This document shows, piece by piece, positions 1 to 11,205 of a stretch of 64,000 nucleotides of DNA (position 1 is its first letter; each line of letters starts with the position of its first letter). The notes below the pieces were generated by a model. It worked only from the letters and a program-made list of their open reading frames with translations, was not told the origin of the DNA and made no database searches. Location of the stretch: the NCBI GenBank assembly GCA_963210315.1, contig OY723267.1:1178001-1242000 (forward strand). The letters are read 5' to 3'. The translations under genes were made by a program, and so were the position numbers. This stretch comes from Rhynchopus euleeides (lineage: Eukaryota > Euglenozoa > Diplonemea > Diplonemida > Diplonemidae).

Positions 1-321
1 CATTGCACAGCTGCTCTCCTCCACAAGCTGGTGGCCCACCATCACACCTGCGAGCGCGGCTGGACTTCCTGCCGCCACTGCAGAGCACATGACCGCATCA
101 TGCCCGGCATCCTCCTTGCACTCCACATGCTTCCACTCAGCTCCGGACGGCTGGCCTGGCGCTGTCGTGAAAGCAACAGACACCTGAAACCGCCTGTCCG
201 ACTCCCCCTGCGCAAGGATTTCCGGTGGCGTCTTCCGCCGTGGTCGCTGGCCCCGCCCCCCTGTCACCCCAGAGTTAGGGCTGGAGTCCTCCTCTGCGGG
301 AGCTGTGCAGCACGCCCCCAT
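1..321 (-). CDS. 5' part of a candidate myristoylated PDZ-like protein (runs off left edge)
   Basis: Reading leftward from an ATG at 321, the minus strand is open for 107 codons to base 1 with no stop, so the 3' end lies outside the window. The N-terminus MGACCT fits an N-myristoylation signal (Gly2, Thr6) with Cys4 and Cys5 available for palmitoylation, suggesting membrane attachment. After a basic linker there is a folded-looking stretch; near its end, AVAAGSPAALAGVMVGHQL resembles the PDZ core in which a 'GSPA..AG...GD.L' segment follows a short strand. The PDZ call rests on that one segment, because the domain is cut by the window edge. The reading looks protein-like, with mixed hydrophobic and charged residues, unlike the proline/arginine-rich plus-strand frames over the same bases. 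A myristoylated PDZ adaptor is an inference; the open frame itself is directly visible. Confidence 0.5.
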   Translation of the reverse strand, partial: MGACCTAPAEEDSSPNSGVTGGRGQRPRRKTPPEILAQGESDRRFQVSVAFTTAPGQPSGAEWKHVECKEDAGHDAVMCSAVAAGSPAALAGVMVGHQLVEESSCAM

Positions 322-1060
322 GGAAGTGGCTGCCTGGAGGGGAAGGGAGTGTAGTGGGTGCTCCATCAGCTCTCGCACCGCACGGGGGTGGCGAGTGCAT
401 GGCAGGGCTGCACTAACAGACATCAGACGGGCAACGCAGGGCGTGTCGGGGTGGCGGGTTGTGCGTGTGTGGGGGGTGGGGGTGAGGAAACCTCTGCCGG
501 CACTTCCAGGAGTCGCCCCTCTACACCCGCTCTCCGGCACTCTATTACATACACCGGTGGGAGGGGGTGGGGGCTGGGGATGGAATAAAGAAAATAACAA
601 ACCGCCACCTGATTTGACCCGAATTTGGCGGAGTTTGACGGAGTTGGGTGGAGTTTGGGCGATTTGCCAAATCAGGTGGAACCAGAGAAAAACAAGGGTA
701 CACAACGGACTCTGGATACAGAGGGCCGGCATCCGAGGCTGTGAAGAAGCTCCTCTACATGGGCTGGAATAATTGTAAATATCAACTCACACACACCCCA
801 ATGCTGTGCGGAGCTTGGTGTAGGACGGATCACCGAAAAGACTGGTGCCAGTGTCACACAGCCTTCACACGCCTCCACACCCTACTCACGCTGTGGGAAA
901 CCCCTCTGTTGTTTCAGCTCAGGGCTCTCGGGAACCCTGAACTATATACTCTGTGCGGAGGGGCTGTCAACCAACTCAAAATATGGCCACCATGGAAAAA
1001 CGTGTGAAAGGGGCCCTCTCTCCTCTATGTACACATCCACCACCACCACCACCCCCACCC
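322..1060. other. Intergenic, no gene recognised
   Basis: Between the two minus-strand genes I see only short frames with low-complexity translations. Around 612-650 there is a small run of related units built on 'ttgg(c/t)ggagttt'. The stretch at 1038-1060 is a CCA/C-rich tract just beyond the stop codon of the next gene. Confidence 0.5.
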
Positions 1061-2263
1061 TCAAACAAAAGCAGATGGAATCGGGCGATACCCTCCCGCC
1101 GCCTGCTGAGCCAGGTACTGCCTCTGCCTCAGCTGCTGCTCCTGCTGCGCCTGCTTCCGCTTCCGCCCCCCCTCCGCCTCCAGCTCCCTCCGGAGCTCCG
1201 TGATGCGCAGCCTCAGCTGCCCCCTCACCTTTGTCAGAAACAGGCTGCCCGACTCCTCGCCCTCCTCCACTTCCTCCTCCTCCTCCTCCGCATCCAACTC
1301 CTCCTCACCACCCCCCATGGCTCCATCCGGGCGGCAGTCAGCACGCCCCTGCCTGCCGCTCGGCGGCACCGCTGTGGCACAGCGCAGCAAGCGCGCTGCA
1401 TCCCCACCGCCACCCACACCGCTGCTTGCCGAGAGGCTGATGCTCGACACACCCGACGCCACAGTGCCCGTGGAGGCAGACGAGGGCGGCGCGCTGACTG
1501 CTGACCCGGAAGCAGAGGCAATGGAGGCCCCACCACACCCCCCAGCCTCCGCCTCCGCCCCACCCCCACCACGGTAGGGCACCTGCAGCACCCAGAGGGG
1601 CTGCGGGGCGGCAGCACCGCCTTTGTGATGGGCATTTTCAGCGGCAGTCCCACCGGGACAGCCCCCAGCTGGCGGTGGTTCCGGCAGATCCGACGCCTCG
1701 GGCGGCGTGGGTGTGGGTGTGGGAGGTGGTGGCGGCGTTGCGGCGGCGGATTCGGGCGGTGTGCCGACAGCGGTGCTGCGGGTGTCGGGGCGGCGTGCGG
1801 CGAGCAGCGCTGTGAGGCGGGCGATCTCAGCCTGGGCGGAGAGGAGATCTGCGGCGTGGGTGGAGGATGCTGATGCCAGGGCGGACTCCGATTGGGATTT
1901 TGCGGAGGCGAGCTGCTGTGCGGCAGCAGCCTTGGTCTCGGCAAGCTCCTGCTCGAGCTCCGCGCAGCGCTCGTGGAGGGTCGACGTCTCGGCAGCGAGG
2001 TTGCGTATGACGGCGGTGCGGTGCACATCCCCTGCGCGGAGTCGCGCGGTTTCACTCCGTGCGTCGGATGCCTGCGCAGCCTCCTGCTGCAGCAGCGCCT
2101 TGGTGCTGCCGAGCTGCTCCAGGGCCTGCCCGTGGCGTTCCGACAGCTCCTCGTAGCTCTGCTGGAGGCAGCGGTTGATCCCTTTCACCTGGCGGAGCTC
2201 CGCCTCGAGCTGCCCGCAGAGCAGCCCGGCCACATCGCCCAGGGCGTCGGTGGTGTCGGACAT
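1061..2263 (-). CDS. Coiled-coil protein with proline-rich centre and acidic/basic tail, function unknown
   Basis: The 400-aa reading starts at MSDTTDALGD (ATG at 2263). The frame stays open further upstream, but only as proline/histidine/threonine-rich low-complexity sequence, so 2263 is preferred. Residues about 10-155 are a long heptad-rich coiled coil dense in Ala, Glu, Gln and Leu. Residues about 160-200 are proline-rich, followed by a Ser/Gly/Ala-rich linker. Near the C-terminus comes an acidic run of Glu and then a basic amphipathic helix rich in Arg, Glu and Gln. No catalytic motif is visible. The architecture suits a cytoskeletal, scaffolding or centrosomal-type protein, but no family is recognised. 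The composition and uninterrupted length support a real gene; the central low-complexity part makes exact exon structure uncertain. Confidence 0.6.
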   Translation of the reverse strand: MSDTTDALGDVAGLLCGQLEAELRQVKGINRCLQQSYEELSERHGQALEQLGSTKALLQQEAAQASDARSETARLRAGDVHRTAVIRNLAAETSTLHERCAELEQELAETKAAAAQQLASAKSQSESALASASSTHAADLLSAQAEIARLTALLAARRPDTRSTAVGTPPESAAATPPPPPTPTPTPPEASDLPEPPPAGGCPGGTAAENAHHKGGAAAPQPLWVLQVPYRGGGGAEAEAGGCGGASIASASGSAVSAPPSSASTGTVASGVSSISLSASSGVGGGGDAARLLRCATAVPPSGRQGRADCRPDGAMGGGEEELDAEEEEEEVEEGEESGSLFLTKVRGQLRLRITELRRELEAEGGRKRKQAQQEQQLRQRQYLAQQAAGGYRPIPSAFV

Positions 2264-2455
2264 GGCATCACACGGGGGGGAGAGGGAGACAGAGAGAGAG
2301 ACCTGCTGGGTATGTGAGATGGCCCACCAAGGCAAAATTAAGCAGAGTGATGTTGTGTGGCTGTGTGGCTGTGTTGAAAAGTGAGTACGGCAAGGGGTGT
2401 GGGGGGGCGGGGAGGAGGGGGTGGGGGTGGGGTGTGGGGGGGGGGGGGGGGGGTA

Positions 2456-3983
2456 GGGGGGGTCATAAGCCCCCCTAAAAACGTACAAATACCAAAAATT
2501 TCAACATACCATCAGAACCGCCCTAATACCTGATCTGACCCGAAAATCCGACCCATACCCCCCCGGAAACCGTCTGGAGCCCACTTGTGACACCTGATAC
2601 GCACTTTTGTGATGATTTTTTGGGGTCCTAAAAAATGTACCTCAGTTTCGTACCTTGCCTTTGTACCTGAACCACTCCCGACCGCAATATTTCGTTCTTT
2701 GCCTTTTCTGCGGTGGTTCCGGCTCAGGTGGCACGCATGTTGCCTTCCCCAGTGCCTCGGCAAGGTCTTTCTTGACCTGATTCGTGGGAATGTTGTGTTG
2801 TTGCGCCAGCGGAATGAGTTCAGCCACCTCCTGGGTGTAGTACTTCGATCGCGGATGGGTCATTGTGAGTACTTCGTACGCCTGCGAGGCTGCATCGGCA
2901 TTAGTGGGCAGCGCGTAGATGTCTTTGCTTCGTCGATCTCAGCCTGTGAAGGCACGGTTGGGATATTGTACGCCCTGAGAGCCGAATTGGTGATGTTTGT
3001 GCTGTGTAATTTGCGCCCCGCAGGATATGCACACCACGCAGTCTCGACAGCACGAGAGTGTACCATGTGAGGACTCAACAAAGTCATTGGATAGGCATCT
3101 GCCTGCCGACTCAGCCCCCACAGTGCGACCGCAAGATCGCCAGGGATGTCTCAACGCCAGGGGAATACTCAATACTCTCCCCTGGCGCTGTACAACCCTA
3201 CTCTTAACCCTCGGGTCCTCTCCTGGAGGCGGTGATGGCGGGCCCGCAACGCTTCGTACTTCCGGTACAGACTGGGGTAGTCTGCCCGGCTGACCCGCTC
3301 ATCGCTTCCGAGATCATCTGCTGCTCTGGAGCTGCCATCACTCTCACTGCCCACATCAGTTGGTGTGGGGGTAGGAGCAGGACGAGTGGGAGGAGTAGGA
3401 GTGCAGGTGACATCTTTCTTGGCCAGCAAGGAACGCCGCTTTCCGCACGTGCGTGCAGTTGATGCACCACCTCATATATCTGTCGTCACCACGTCCCACT
3501 CGCTCTCCTATGTACCCAGCCCGACGGAGCGCCCGAAATAATGTCGCCTCACGGATGTCGTGTGCCGTTTTCTTCTTACGCAGGTCTGCCACAACGCTCT
3601 CTGCCGGGACCCCGCACACCTCCCGTTTGGCGGGCTTCTTTCGAGCAAGGTACCCCTCTGCAGCAGCATCTGACACCTCTGCGAGGCCCTGGGCACGCGG
3701 CATGTGTTGCTCGGCGTGCTGGGTGAGCGTAGTGACACCCTTCCCTTGCAAAGAACGAAATATTGCGGTCGGGAGTGGTTCAGGTACAAAGGCAAGGTAC
3801 GAAACTGAGGTACATTTTTTAGGACCCCAAAAAATCATCACAAAAGTGCGTATCAGGTGTCACAAGTGGGCTCCAGACGGTTTCCGGGGGGGTATGGGTC
3901 GGATTTTCGGGTCAGATCAGGTATTAGGGCGGTTCTGATGGTATGTTGAAAAATGTGGTTTTGTACGGGCTTATGACCCCCCC
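2456..3983. mobile_element. TA-target DNA transposon remnant with about 240-bp terminal inverted repeats
   Basis: The left arm (2456-2702) and right arm (3748-3983) are inverted copies of one another, nearly identical over the inner 200 bases; the ends read GGGGGGTCATAAGCC inward. A TA dinucleotide flanks each end (2454-2455 and 3984-3985), as expected for Tc1/mariner-like or PIF-like insertion. The roughly 1-kb interior holds only broken frames. One of 161 aa on the minus strand (3841-3356) starts inside the right arm and carries a basic helix-rich segment that could be a decayed transposase DNA-binding region, but no DDE core can be found. The element is therefore probably non-autonomous. 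It appears to have inserted into the left end of the larger element at 4436-11387. Confidence 0.75.
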
Positions 3984-3988
3984 TAGGG

Positions 3989-4432
3989 CAGTGGTGGCAG
4001 CGTACGGCCGTACGGTACGCGTACGCGTACGCGTACGCCGTACGCACTTTCTGAAAATCGCGCTGCGTACGCGTACGCAGATTTTGCGTACGGCTGGTAT
4101 TCCAGGTCTCTCAGCACACAGTAGGCCACCCAGCGGGTGGCTGGGCCCTGGCCTTTGCTCTTGCCTTTCACAGATGGTTCCTTGCCGCGCACGTGGCGAA
4201 TAACTCGCAACACCTGCAAGTACACCCGCAAGCATACTGCAAAAGGTACCACTTCCGACTGGAAGGCTCGGAGGCTGCCCCTGGTACACCTGAGTTCGAC
4301 TGTCGGATTTGGTGTGCGGCCATGGCCGTCTCCTGTGCTCCATAGACTGCCGTACGCAGCGCCGTACGCGTACGCGTACGCCGTACGCACTTTTTGAAAA
4401 TCACGCTGCGTACGCGTACGCAGCCACCACTG
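3989..4432. mobile_element. Non-autonomous hAT element (MITE) with an 8-bp target duplication
   Basis: The termini CAGTGGTGGCAGCGTACG (left) and the reverse complement of the right end agree at 17 of 18 positions, and the CAGTG start is typical of hAT transposons. The flanking octamers are CCCTAGGG (3981-3988) and CCCTAGGC (4433-4440), 7 of 8 matching, which is hAT target-site-duplication length. Both subterminal regions are made of alternating CGTACG/GTACGC units that can form strong hairpins and could act as transposase-binding arrays. There is no transposase gene. The insertion lies exactly at the junction between the right end of the 2456-3983 element and the 4436-11387 element, so it is the youngest of the three. 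Confidence 0.85.
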
Positions 4433-4458
4433 CCCTAGGCATAGTGCCCCAAACATAT

Positions 4459-5989
4459 GTTTTGGGCCAGAATATTCCAGAATATTTTTTTATGTTTGCA
4501 ACTTTCAAAAAATATTTTCAAAAATATTTTTGCCAAAAAATATTCCAAAATATTTTTTCTATGCTCAGCAAAAAATGGATTTTTTGCTGAAAAAAATTTC
4601 CGGCCAATTTTATGGCCGGAAGTGGGCCCACCCACGACGGGAGGAAAAAAGAGTGAACGGGCAGCATGCCGTTCCTCTTTTTCCCCCCGTGAGGGTGGGC
4701 CCCCCCCTGCCAGGCAAGGTGAAAAAATGAAGAAACGGGCAGCATGCCGTTCTACATTTTTCCTTGCAAGGCAGGGAGGGCGCCCCCCATGCCAGACAGC
4801 AGCCACCCCTGGAGGGGCAACAACTGACGGGCATGGGGGAACGAGGTGGGTCTGGACCCGACACCGCCACCACACGCGCAGTGCACCTTTCGGATACACT
4901 GTCGTGAGTGGGGTGTGGGCAGTTCCCCTATCCTGTGAGCTCCTTTCGGACGAAGAGGTGCAGCGGTTATCTGCAACCTTCGTCCTGGACTTGCCTCGGG
5001 GGGAACGCCACGGTTTACCGCGGGTCCCGACGAGGGCACTCAGGCAGGATCTTCACGCCACCCCGCACCGAGGTCCCTTCTCACGCGGCGTGTCTCCCAG
5101 GTTCATGGCGGCGTCATCAGGTCAGGCTTTGTAGTCTCTACACCATCAGTAGTAAGGGAAATCCTAAAACCATACATGAAATCCACCTTTTGGGCCGCTG
5201 GTGTACGAGGCTTGTTCCTCCAATTGAATCATGTTTGCTGTGTCAGGCAATATCAATACAGCCGCTGAAAGAAGTCGAGGTGTTGTGGATCTGCTGCTCA
5301 CAGGAAGGATTCAGGGTGGATCACAAGACTGACCACCCTCTTTCCTTTGTCAAGTACCCTGTAAAACATCAGAACACCAAGTATCTTTCAACACTACATG
5401 TTCAAGAGTGGAATCAGTGGAATCGGAAGGGGTCACACCCGACCACACGGACACAGTTCCCGCGACTAATAAATGCCGAGAGTTCCGGTGTCCGACCACC
5501 TGGTATTACTTGGCTCCATCCACCCAGTCATTACGAGGGGGCGTCCCTTGAAGCCAGTTCCGCAGAACTCAGACCCCCCTTAAAACCAATGTCCTGTGTA
5601 GACAACTACTTAGCCTGCCTGATGACGACACCAATTCGCTGGGAGAGACGCCGCGGTCCAGGACCCCAATGGGGATGACGTGGCATTGTTTGACCGAATC
5701 GGTTGTGTAAGTGTGTAGCCCCCTCCGCCCTCTGTCCCTCCCCCCAGGGTGGTGTGTGGAGGCGAGAAGCGCAAGCATGCACAGCAAAAAAGTGCGGAGC
5801 CCTGCAATCAAGACAACAAGCGATGGGATGGGGCACATGACCTTGCACGGGGGTGGGGGGCAGAAGAAACCAGACACATGATTTGACCAACTGAATCGTG
5901 CTAGCTAAACTCCAGAAAGAAGTGTCTTTTTTTCGTTGAACGCAGCCAAATGAAGAGCGTAACCTGTTTTTTGGCGCACAAAGTGCTAG
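4459..5989. other. Interior of the large TIR element, no clear gene
   Basis: After the AT-rich subterminal zone, 4660-4760 holds two copies of a short inverted-repeat unit containing CGGGCAGCATGCCGTTC, each embedded in purine-rich and pyrimidine-rich arms. A 256-codon plus-strand open frame spans 4908-5678, but its translation shows no domain or consistent composition, so I do not call it. Nothing else is recognisable up to 5989. Confidence 0.4.
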
Positions 5990-6147
5990 CACGAACATGA
6001 TGATGTTGGTCTTCTGGTTATGTCTAGTTTATTAGACTTACCGAGGGTACCCCGAGAGAATGTCACCCTCGGCCTCCGCTTGGGGGGTGACATTCTCACG
6101 AACATGATGATGTTGCTCTTCTGCTTATGTCTAATTTATTCGACTTA
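5990..6147. repeat. Pair of 51-bp direct repeats with an intervening hairpin
   Basis: The segments 5990-6040 and 6097-6147 are direct copies, with only a few differences. Between them, GAGAATGTCACCC and its inverted copy GGGTGACATTCTC form a hairpin at about 6055-6098. The second copy ends inside the TTAA that begins the piggyBac-like element. The unit may be a small insertion that duplicated its flank, or an ancient tandem duplication. Confidence 0.6.
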
Positions 6148-6148
6148 A

Positions 6149-7737
6149 CCCTTTAAGTCCCAAGGCGCAATATATTGCGCCTACACTTTCGGTTCACATT
6201 TTGTTAGCACGCATTTTTGTCTTTTTGGCAAACCCTGGGCACCATGAAAAGGGTTTGGACAGTTCTTTTCACGACAACAAAAATCGACGAGATATCTGTC
6301 TGTCGGTTGCCCGCCGTCAACCCTGAGAATCTGGGCCCAGGTCGGGTTTTCAGGTGAAAACAGCATTCTGGGCCCTCGGCTTTCTGTGCACACCCCAACA
6401 AGGTCTGGCATACTTTGCCGGGGGTCTTTGTGCCCGACCCTGGCCATCCGGTAAATGGGACTCGAGAACCTTTCCAAGGAATCAAGACCCGCCCAGATAC
6501 ACCCCGATGTGGTGCACGTGTCAACTGAAGGCAAGGGAGTGCCTGATTGTCAATTCCTCGCCTGTCAAATGTACCTGGGACCCCCGTGTTTAAGTCCCCC
6601 CCCTTGGAGACGATTTTCGGCCGGGGGGGACTTAAACACGGGGGGGGGCGGACCTAAACGCAGGGGGGCTTAAACACGGGGGTGGCACGGTGGAGACCAA
6701 GAAGACCTCTTCCACTTCCGTCGTAGGGGGTGATTCTGGTACGGATGGACTTTTGGCACCCCCCTTTCGACTCTGACAGCACCTGGAGGGCACCAGGTGG
6801 CCTCGCGGCCACTTGATGACCCTCCAGACCGGCCCACCCCCGTGTTTAGGTCCACCTGTGCTTAAGTCCCCCCCTGCCAGACCCCCAGGGGGGGACTTAA
6901 ACACGGGGGTAAGGGAGGGGGACTTATACACGGGGGGTCCCAGGCATGAGTGATATCTTATCCTGGCTTTGGGCCGTGCCCAGATTGAGCCAAGCTAAAC
7001 GAGAAGAGTGTCTGATCTACTTGGGGAGAACATATTCGAGGCGCTTCTCTCTTCCGTGCGCAGTTGCAGCACCGAGTAGTCTGTAATAATACGAGACGAA
7101 GGGTGCTGTCCTCTCTGCGGCGACATCTGGTCGAGAACTCCGAGGAGAGGGTAGACGGACACTGGCTGTCGGTGGCGGGATCACGGGGTAGTAGAGCGAG
7201 CGCAGGGCGACATCTCTGCGAACACTCTCTCTGGTTCAGCACTGCTGCGAATCACAACAGTTGCTCTTGCAGCCGTCTGAGACAGACTTCCTGCGAGTGA
7301 TTGAGGAAATAACCCCTTTTCGGGTGTTTTCCCACGGTTTCAAAGGGAAAATAGGCACTGAACATAGGCAAAAACCGCCTTGCCCATTCAGTGGCTTCAT
7401 TCTCAGTCTTTTTGGCCGAACTTTTTTTTTCGTCGATGCAATTTGACTCGTTCTTTCCAATAACGCCATCTTCGGATGACTTTTTGGGGAGCCCCGGCAC
7501 CCAAAAATTTTTGCTTTCGAAAATCTGCCGTTTTGTCACCCTCAAAATCACTGTTTGTTGGCCGTGCGAAAAAAGAGACATTTTTTTCGGGGCCAAAAAA
7601 TGGCCATCGTGGAATCTTTCAGTCAAACGCGTTCATTTACGGCCAGGGTCGGGCAGAAAAACGAAAATTGAAGCAACTTGGTGTCCAAGGAGAAAAATCG
7701 GCCAAAATGGCCCAAAATAGCCTTGGGACTTAAAGGG
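6149..7737. mobile_element. piggyBac-like element with TTAA target sites
   Basis: Perfect 18-bp terminal inverted repeats CCCTTTAAGTCCCAAGGC lie at 6149-6166 and, inverted, 7720-7737. Each is flanked by TTAA (6145-6148 and 7738-7741), the diagnostic piggyBac target duplication, and the CCC start also fits. Next to the left end is the perfect palindrome GGCGCAATATATTGCGCC (6164-6181). A 117-codon minus-strand frame (6534-6181) ends at the left terminus and is rich in Cys near its end, which recalls the cysteine-rich tail of piggyBac transposases, but no DDD core is present. The 1.6-kb element looks non-autonomous or decayed. A smaller inverted-repeat element (6574-6943) is nested inside it. 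Confidence 0.75.
6574..6943. mobile_element. Nested foldback/MITE-like element with repeated inverted ends
   Basis: The left end CCTGGGACCCCCGTGTTTAA is mirrored by the right end, which reads TTATACACGGGGGGTCCCAGG on the plus strand. Further inverted and direct copies of the 'CCCCCGTGTTTAAGTCCCCC' unit occur inward on both sides, giving four or five copies in a 370-bp stretch. It sits within the piggyBac-like element. No coding capacity is seen. Confidence 0.6.
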
Positions 7738-7741
7738 TTAA

Positions 7742-9573
7742 CGTGTATGCAAGCAGGCTGGGGTTTCGGGCAGAAAAATGGCGAACATTGTCTGGAAACC
7801 CCGAAAAACCACCCAGAAATGGCCAGAACCCGGTTTTTGGTCCCATTTTCCATGTGAAAAATCGATATTTTTGGGATTTTTCGCAATTTTCGCCAACTAC
7901 TCGCCAAGCCAAAAAATCGATTTTTGGCTGGGAAATGCAACAAATGGGGGTCTTCGCTCCATCCGCCAAAAAAAACCAAAAAAAACCGGAAAAAACCCGT
8001 GAAAAAGTCGGAAAAAAAGAGTGTGGGGAGTTGGGTCCAGTTTAGCAAAGTGAGCTTATTTTTCGAAAATTGAAAAATTGGGGACACCAAAAGTCCCCAG
8101 AAAAATCTTCGACTTGGCCCGCAGAGTGATTTTTTTTGGTGAAAAACGATTTCAACAGTTGTCCAACAGTTGCTGTACAAGACGGCACACCGTTCTCTGC
8201 GCATGGGCTGCTGCACGTGAATCATTTGGATGTCCGAGGGGCTATCGGAACGAGGAGGGCCACGAGCCTGAACTACCCGCCAGCAGTGATCCCGTGCCAG
8301 GGCTGGCAGGGGGCCGCGGCCCCACCTCCCTTTTTCTGTAATTGTTTGGGAGGGTGGGCCGCCAGGGGTGGCATGGCCCTACCCTCGGCCCTACCTCCCG
8401 GGTCAGATTTTGGGGCTTTGGGTTCGGCCTTGTGGCCGAGTTTTCATGCGCCGCAGCGTATGAAAACCCAACGGCATGCTGGGGGCTTGATGGTGTTCAT
8501 CGAAGCGCACCTCATCATGCCCCAAGCGAAGGACCATCCCCGCCTGGAATGTGCAACAGCACCAACCGGTGTGGGGACTAGCCTTCGAAGACTTTCAGGA
8601 TGTTCACTACCGTGGCGGCGGCTGGGGGGCTGGATTCCTGATTTTTGATCGAGCAGGACGACCAAAGGCAGCAACATCCGGTGCCTCTCGAATTGGGTGA
8701 AAATGTTCTGTGGCCGTGCATTCGATCCTGTTTGCATCATACCACGGGAAGTCGGGGCGGGGTTGGGCTGCACTTTTTTTCTCGCGAGCTCGGCCACCCT
8801 GTGCCCGACTTCTTTTTTGGTTTGCCCGACCCCCAGCGAGATCACTGGCAGCCAGACCTTGTTCAACATAAACAGCAGACAAGAGAGCAGAATGGAGTGT
8901 GGGGCAGCTGCCGTGCTCCCACACATAAACATCGCACCTCTCGCGCTGCCTGCACGAAAGGGACGGGTAACCTGCAGGTCACCCACAGCAGCCTACTGCC
9001 TACGTTCTATACAAGATCAGCGCCGACCACACGAAAGGCTGTTCGACCTGCGGCGCAACAACAAGCTCCGGTGGGAACAGAACTGAGCGGCAACAGGATG
9101 CAATGCAGGCCCACATCCGTTGCCCTGCGGCAAGAGCAGTCACATCGATATCGTTGACAGGGCCTGCCCACTGGTGTGTGACGGGGTGACCTACAGATGG
9201 TGACCTGGCCCACGGCAGAACACCTGGGTCGGGGGATGGCTGCGACTGGGCATTACCTAACTCTTCATGATGCAGGACTGCGGACAAATGGTCCAAGAGA
9301 GCAAGTATGGCTCCCGCTCAGCTCTCACTGAAGTTGAACCAGATGCAAGTGGCGGGAGGAGGAGGGGGTCCCGGGGGAGGACACACCGGCCGGCAACCCA
9401 CGAGGACTGGCCCGTCCCAGTCGACAGAAGAACAAAGCAGGAACACGGACTCACATGAAACGACATACTGAAGTGTGGGAGGAGGAGGCGAGCACAAAAG
9501 GGCGTCGGCTACCGCACGCCCTTTGGCCGCAGCCGACGACGACCGAACCGGCCACCGGCCGGGAGGTGCGTGT
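7742..9573. other. Interior of the large TIR element, no gene recognised
   Basis: The first 350 bases are AT-rich with many GAAAAA/TTTTTCG stretches, resembling the inside of the piggyBac-like element. A 170-codon plus frame (8136-8648) and a 180-codon minus frame (8986-8444) overlap each other; neither shows a motif or a convincing composition. I see no RNA gene. Confidence 0.4.
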
Positions 9574-9629
9574 GGCGTGGGGGGCGAAGCCCCCCACGCA
9601 AGGGGGGTCCGGGGGGCGAAGCCCCCCGG
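9574..9629. repeat. Two adjacent perfect hairpins with the same GCGAAGC core
   Basis: The segments 9574-9598 (GCGTGGGGGGCGAAGC plus its complement arm) and 9609-9629 (CCGGGGGGCGAAGCCC plus remainder) each form a GC stem of eight or more pairs around the loop GAA. Two near-identical palindromes ten bases apart suggest a short palindromic repeat unit rather than chance. Confidence 0.6.
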
Positions 9630-9689
9630 AAAAAAATTTGGGGTTTTTTGGCCTATTTTTGGCCATTTTCTTTTTAGGAGAGGGGGCCC

Positions 9690-9935
9690 GGTGCCTGCGC
9701 GCGTCCTGTCGTACTGTGGCTGCTTGGTGGGGCTAGCGCAGCAGGTTCTACTTTTGCTTCTACGGGCTCTTAGCACTGTAACATGAACTACACAAACAAC
9801 AAAGCTCTAGGGCAAACAAACCGCGCACTGGCCGGGGTTGAGCTGCGTGGGGCTCCGTGCTGGCGGCATGAACAAGGGGCTGTAGGCAAATCTACCATTC
9901 ACAAGGGGCAGCCCGCTGGTGAGGGGAAAAGGGGG
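9690..9935 (-). repeat. Fragment homologous to the 3' region of the hAT transposon at 33106-36911
   Basis: The reverse complement of this stretch matches about 36590-36805, the part between the transposase stop codon and the right terminus of the hAT element, at roughly 85 percent identity by eye. Weaker similarity extends to about 10100, close to the end of the OTU-like frame. The OTU-like gene therefore has the same kind of 3' flank as the hAT transposase gene. Confidence 0.75.
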
Positions 9936-10122
9936 CGAGGTAAAGGGGGGGGGGGGGCAGGGGGGGAGAGGCGAAAGCGACTGACAGCGAGGGCGTGGAC
10001 CGACTCCGCTGGCGCATTCACCGGAAGAAAGGGGAAGGGGGCACGGGGGTGGGGAACGGGAGGGGGGGGGGGGGAGGGGCGAAAGGAAAGAGGGGGGTAG
10101 GGGGGGGGGAGCCGACCTACGG

Positions 10123-11205
10123 CTATCTCGCTCCCCTGGCGGCCCTACTCCCCTGGCTCTGGGACCCCTGGGAACTCCGCTGCGAAGACCCCCGCGCCCC
10201 TGGCCGGCTCGCCCGCGCCCGCTTGCCTGCCCGCGCCCTCAGACGACAACAGACCACGTTGTACGCCTCCGCCTGTGAGGCCTTGTCATCCCCCAACTCG
10301 GCCCACCAAGCCTGAATGGCCCGGAGCGCCGCCTCCTGCTCCTCCTGCGGTCGGTGCACGTCGGGGCAGAACTGCTCCTCCCACTCCCCCACCGTCGTGG
10401 CCCCGTCGTCCTCATCCATCTCCTGACCACGCTGCGGCGATGCCGACTCCCGCTTCCGCTTCGGCTGCGACGACATCGAGGTGGCTGGTGCTTGCGCAGG
10501 GTTGGAGCCTTCCTCGGTGGCGGTCGGGTCGGAGCGGCCGGTGGCCGGGGCGCCGGTGGGTGCAGGAGGGGGATCACCTTCTCGTCGAGGGGGATCACCC
10601 TGGTCCTGCGGCTGCGGGACCCTCGCAGGCGGCTCCTCCGCGTCCCGAGGCCCCAGATCCATACAGGTCTCCCCCTGCTCCACGCATTCCCCACACGCCC
10701 TGCAATCGCAACCGAAACAACGCCAGTGTTCGACTGCGGTATCCACCGCCTCTGCACAGCGGGCACAGTAAAAGCGGCGGCGCGACGGCTGGGACGGCAC
10801 CTGGCACATGGGGAGGCCCTGCTCCCCCCCTGGACAGCCAGTCCGCCCCAACACCGGCGAGGGGGCGAGGGCAGACACTGCCTCCGCCAGAGGTGGGGGC
10901 ACCAAAAGGGGGGTGTAGTGCTTTCCCTGATGCTTGACTCCAAGCACTCCGACGAAAGGCTTCACCCGGGGGCGGTGGACCGTGGGGGGCGCTTGATCAG
11001 ATAGGACCACCACAGCCCACCCCGACCCCAGCGCAAGTCCATGTACTGCTACCTGGTCCGCCCAAGAAGCCTCGTCCCGGCTACCCTCGACTCGCATGGC
11101 CGCAGCCCAGGACTCGCTGTTCGGCTCGGCCCGAGCACAAAGGCCTGGGTCACGTAGCACCGCCTGGACGGCTAGCCTCCGCATGCCCGCCGCCGAGCCT
11201 CCCAT
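10123..11205 (-). pseudogene. OTU-like cysteine protease domain fused to a zinc finger, 5' truncated
   Basis: The 360-codon frame shows, near its start, an OTU-like pattern: a conserved 'LR..AV' helix (MRRLAVQAVL), then WADQVAVHGLALGSGWAVVVL at the place of the OTU 'WGD..EL.ALA' segment, then the strand and catalytic-histidine segment GVKHQGKHYTPLL. The frame stays open upstream as FRIAAAF, which resembles the residues just after the OTU catalytic cysteine. Further upstream the DNA turns into the AT-rich subterminal zone of the large TIR element, so the catalytic cysteine is missing. Residues about 145-185 form a cysteine-rich finger (CARC, WRCFGCDCRACGEC). The C-terminal half is low-complexity and charged, with an Arg/Ser-rich tail. 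In related families OTU domains remove ubiquitin; this copy is probably inactive. Confidence 0.55.

Noticed and set aside
2438-2453. G-runs as assembly artefacts
   Set aside because: They recur at many places and bound transposon ends in a consistent way; length may be inexact but the tracts look genuine.
3356-3841. 161-codon minus frame as an intact transposase
   Set aside because: It begins inside the inverted-repeat arm and lacks a DDE core; mentioned only as a possible remnant.
4908-5678. 256-codon plus-strand frame as a gene of the large TIR element
   Set aside because: No motif, odd Trp/Cys/Ser-rich composition, and no homologue recognised; could be a chance frame.
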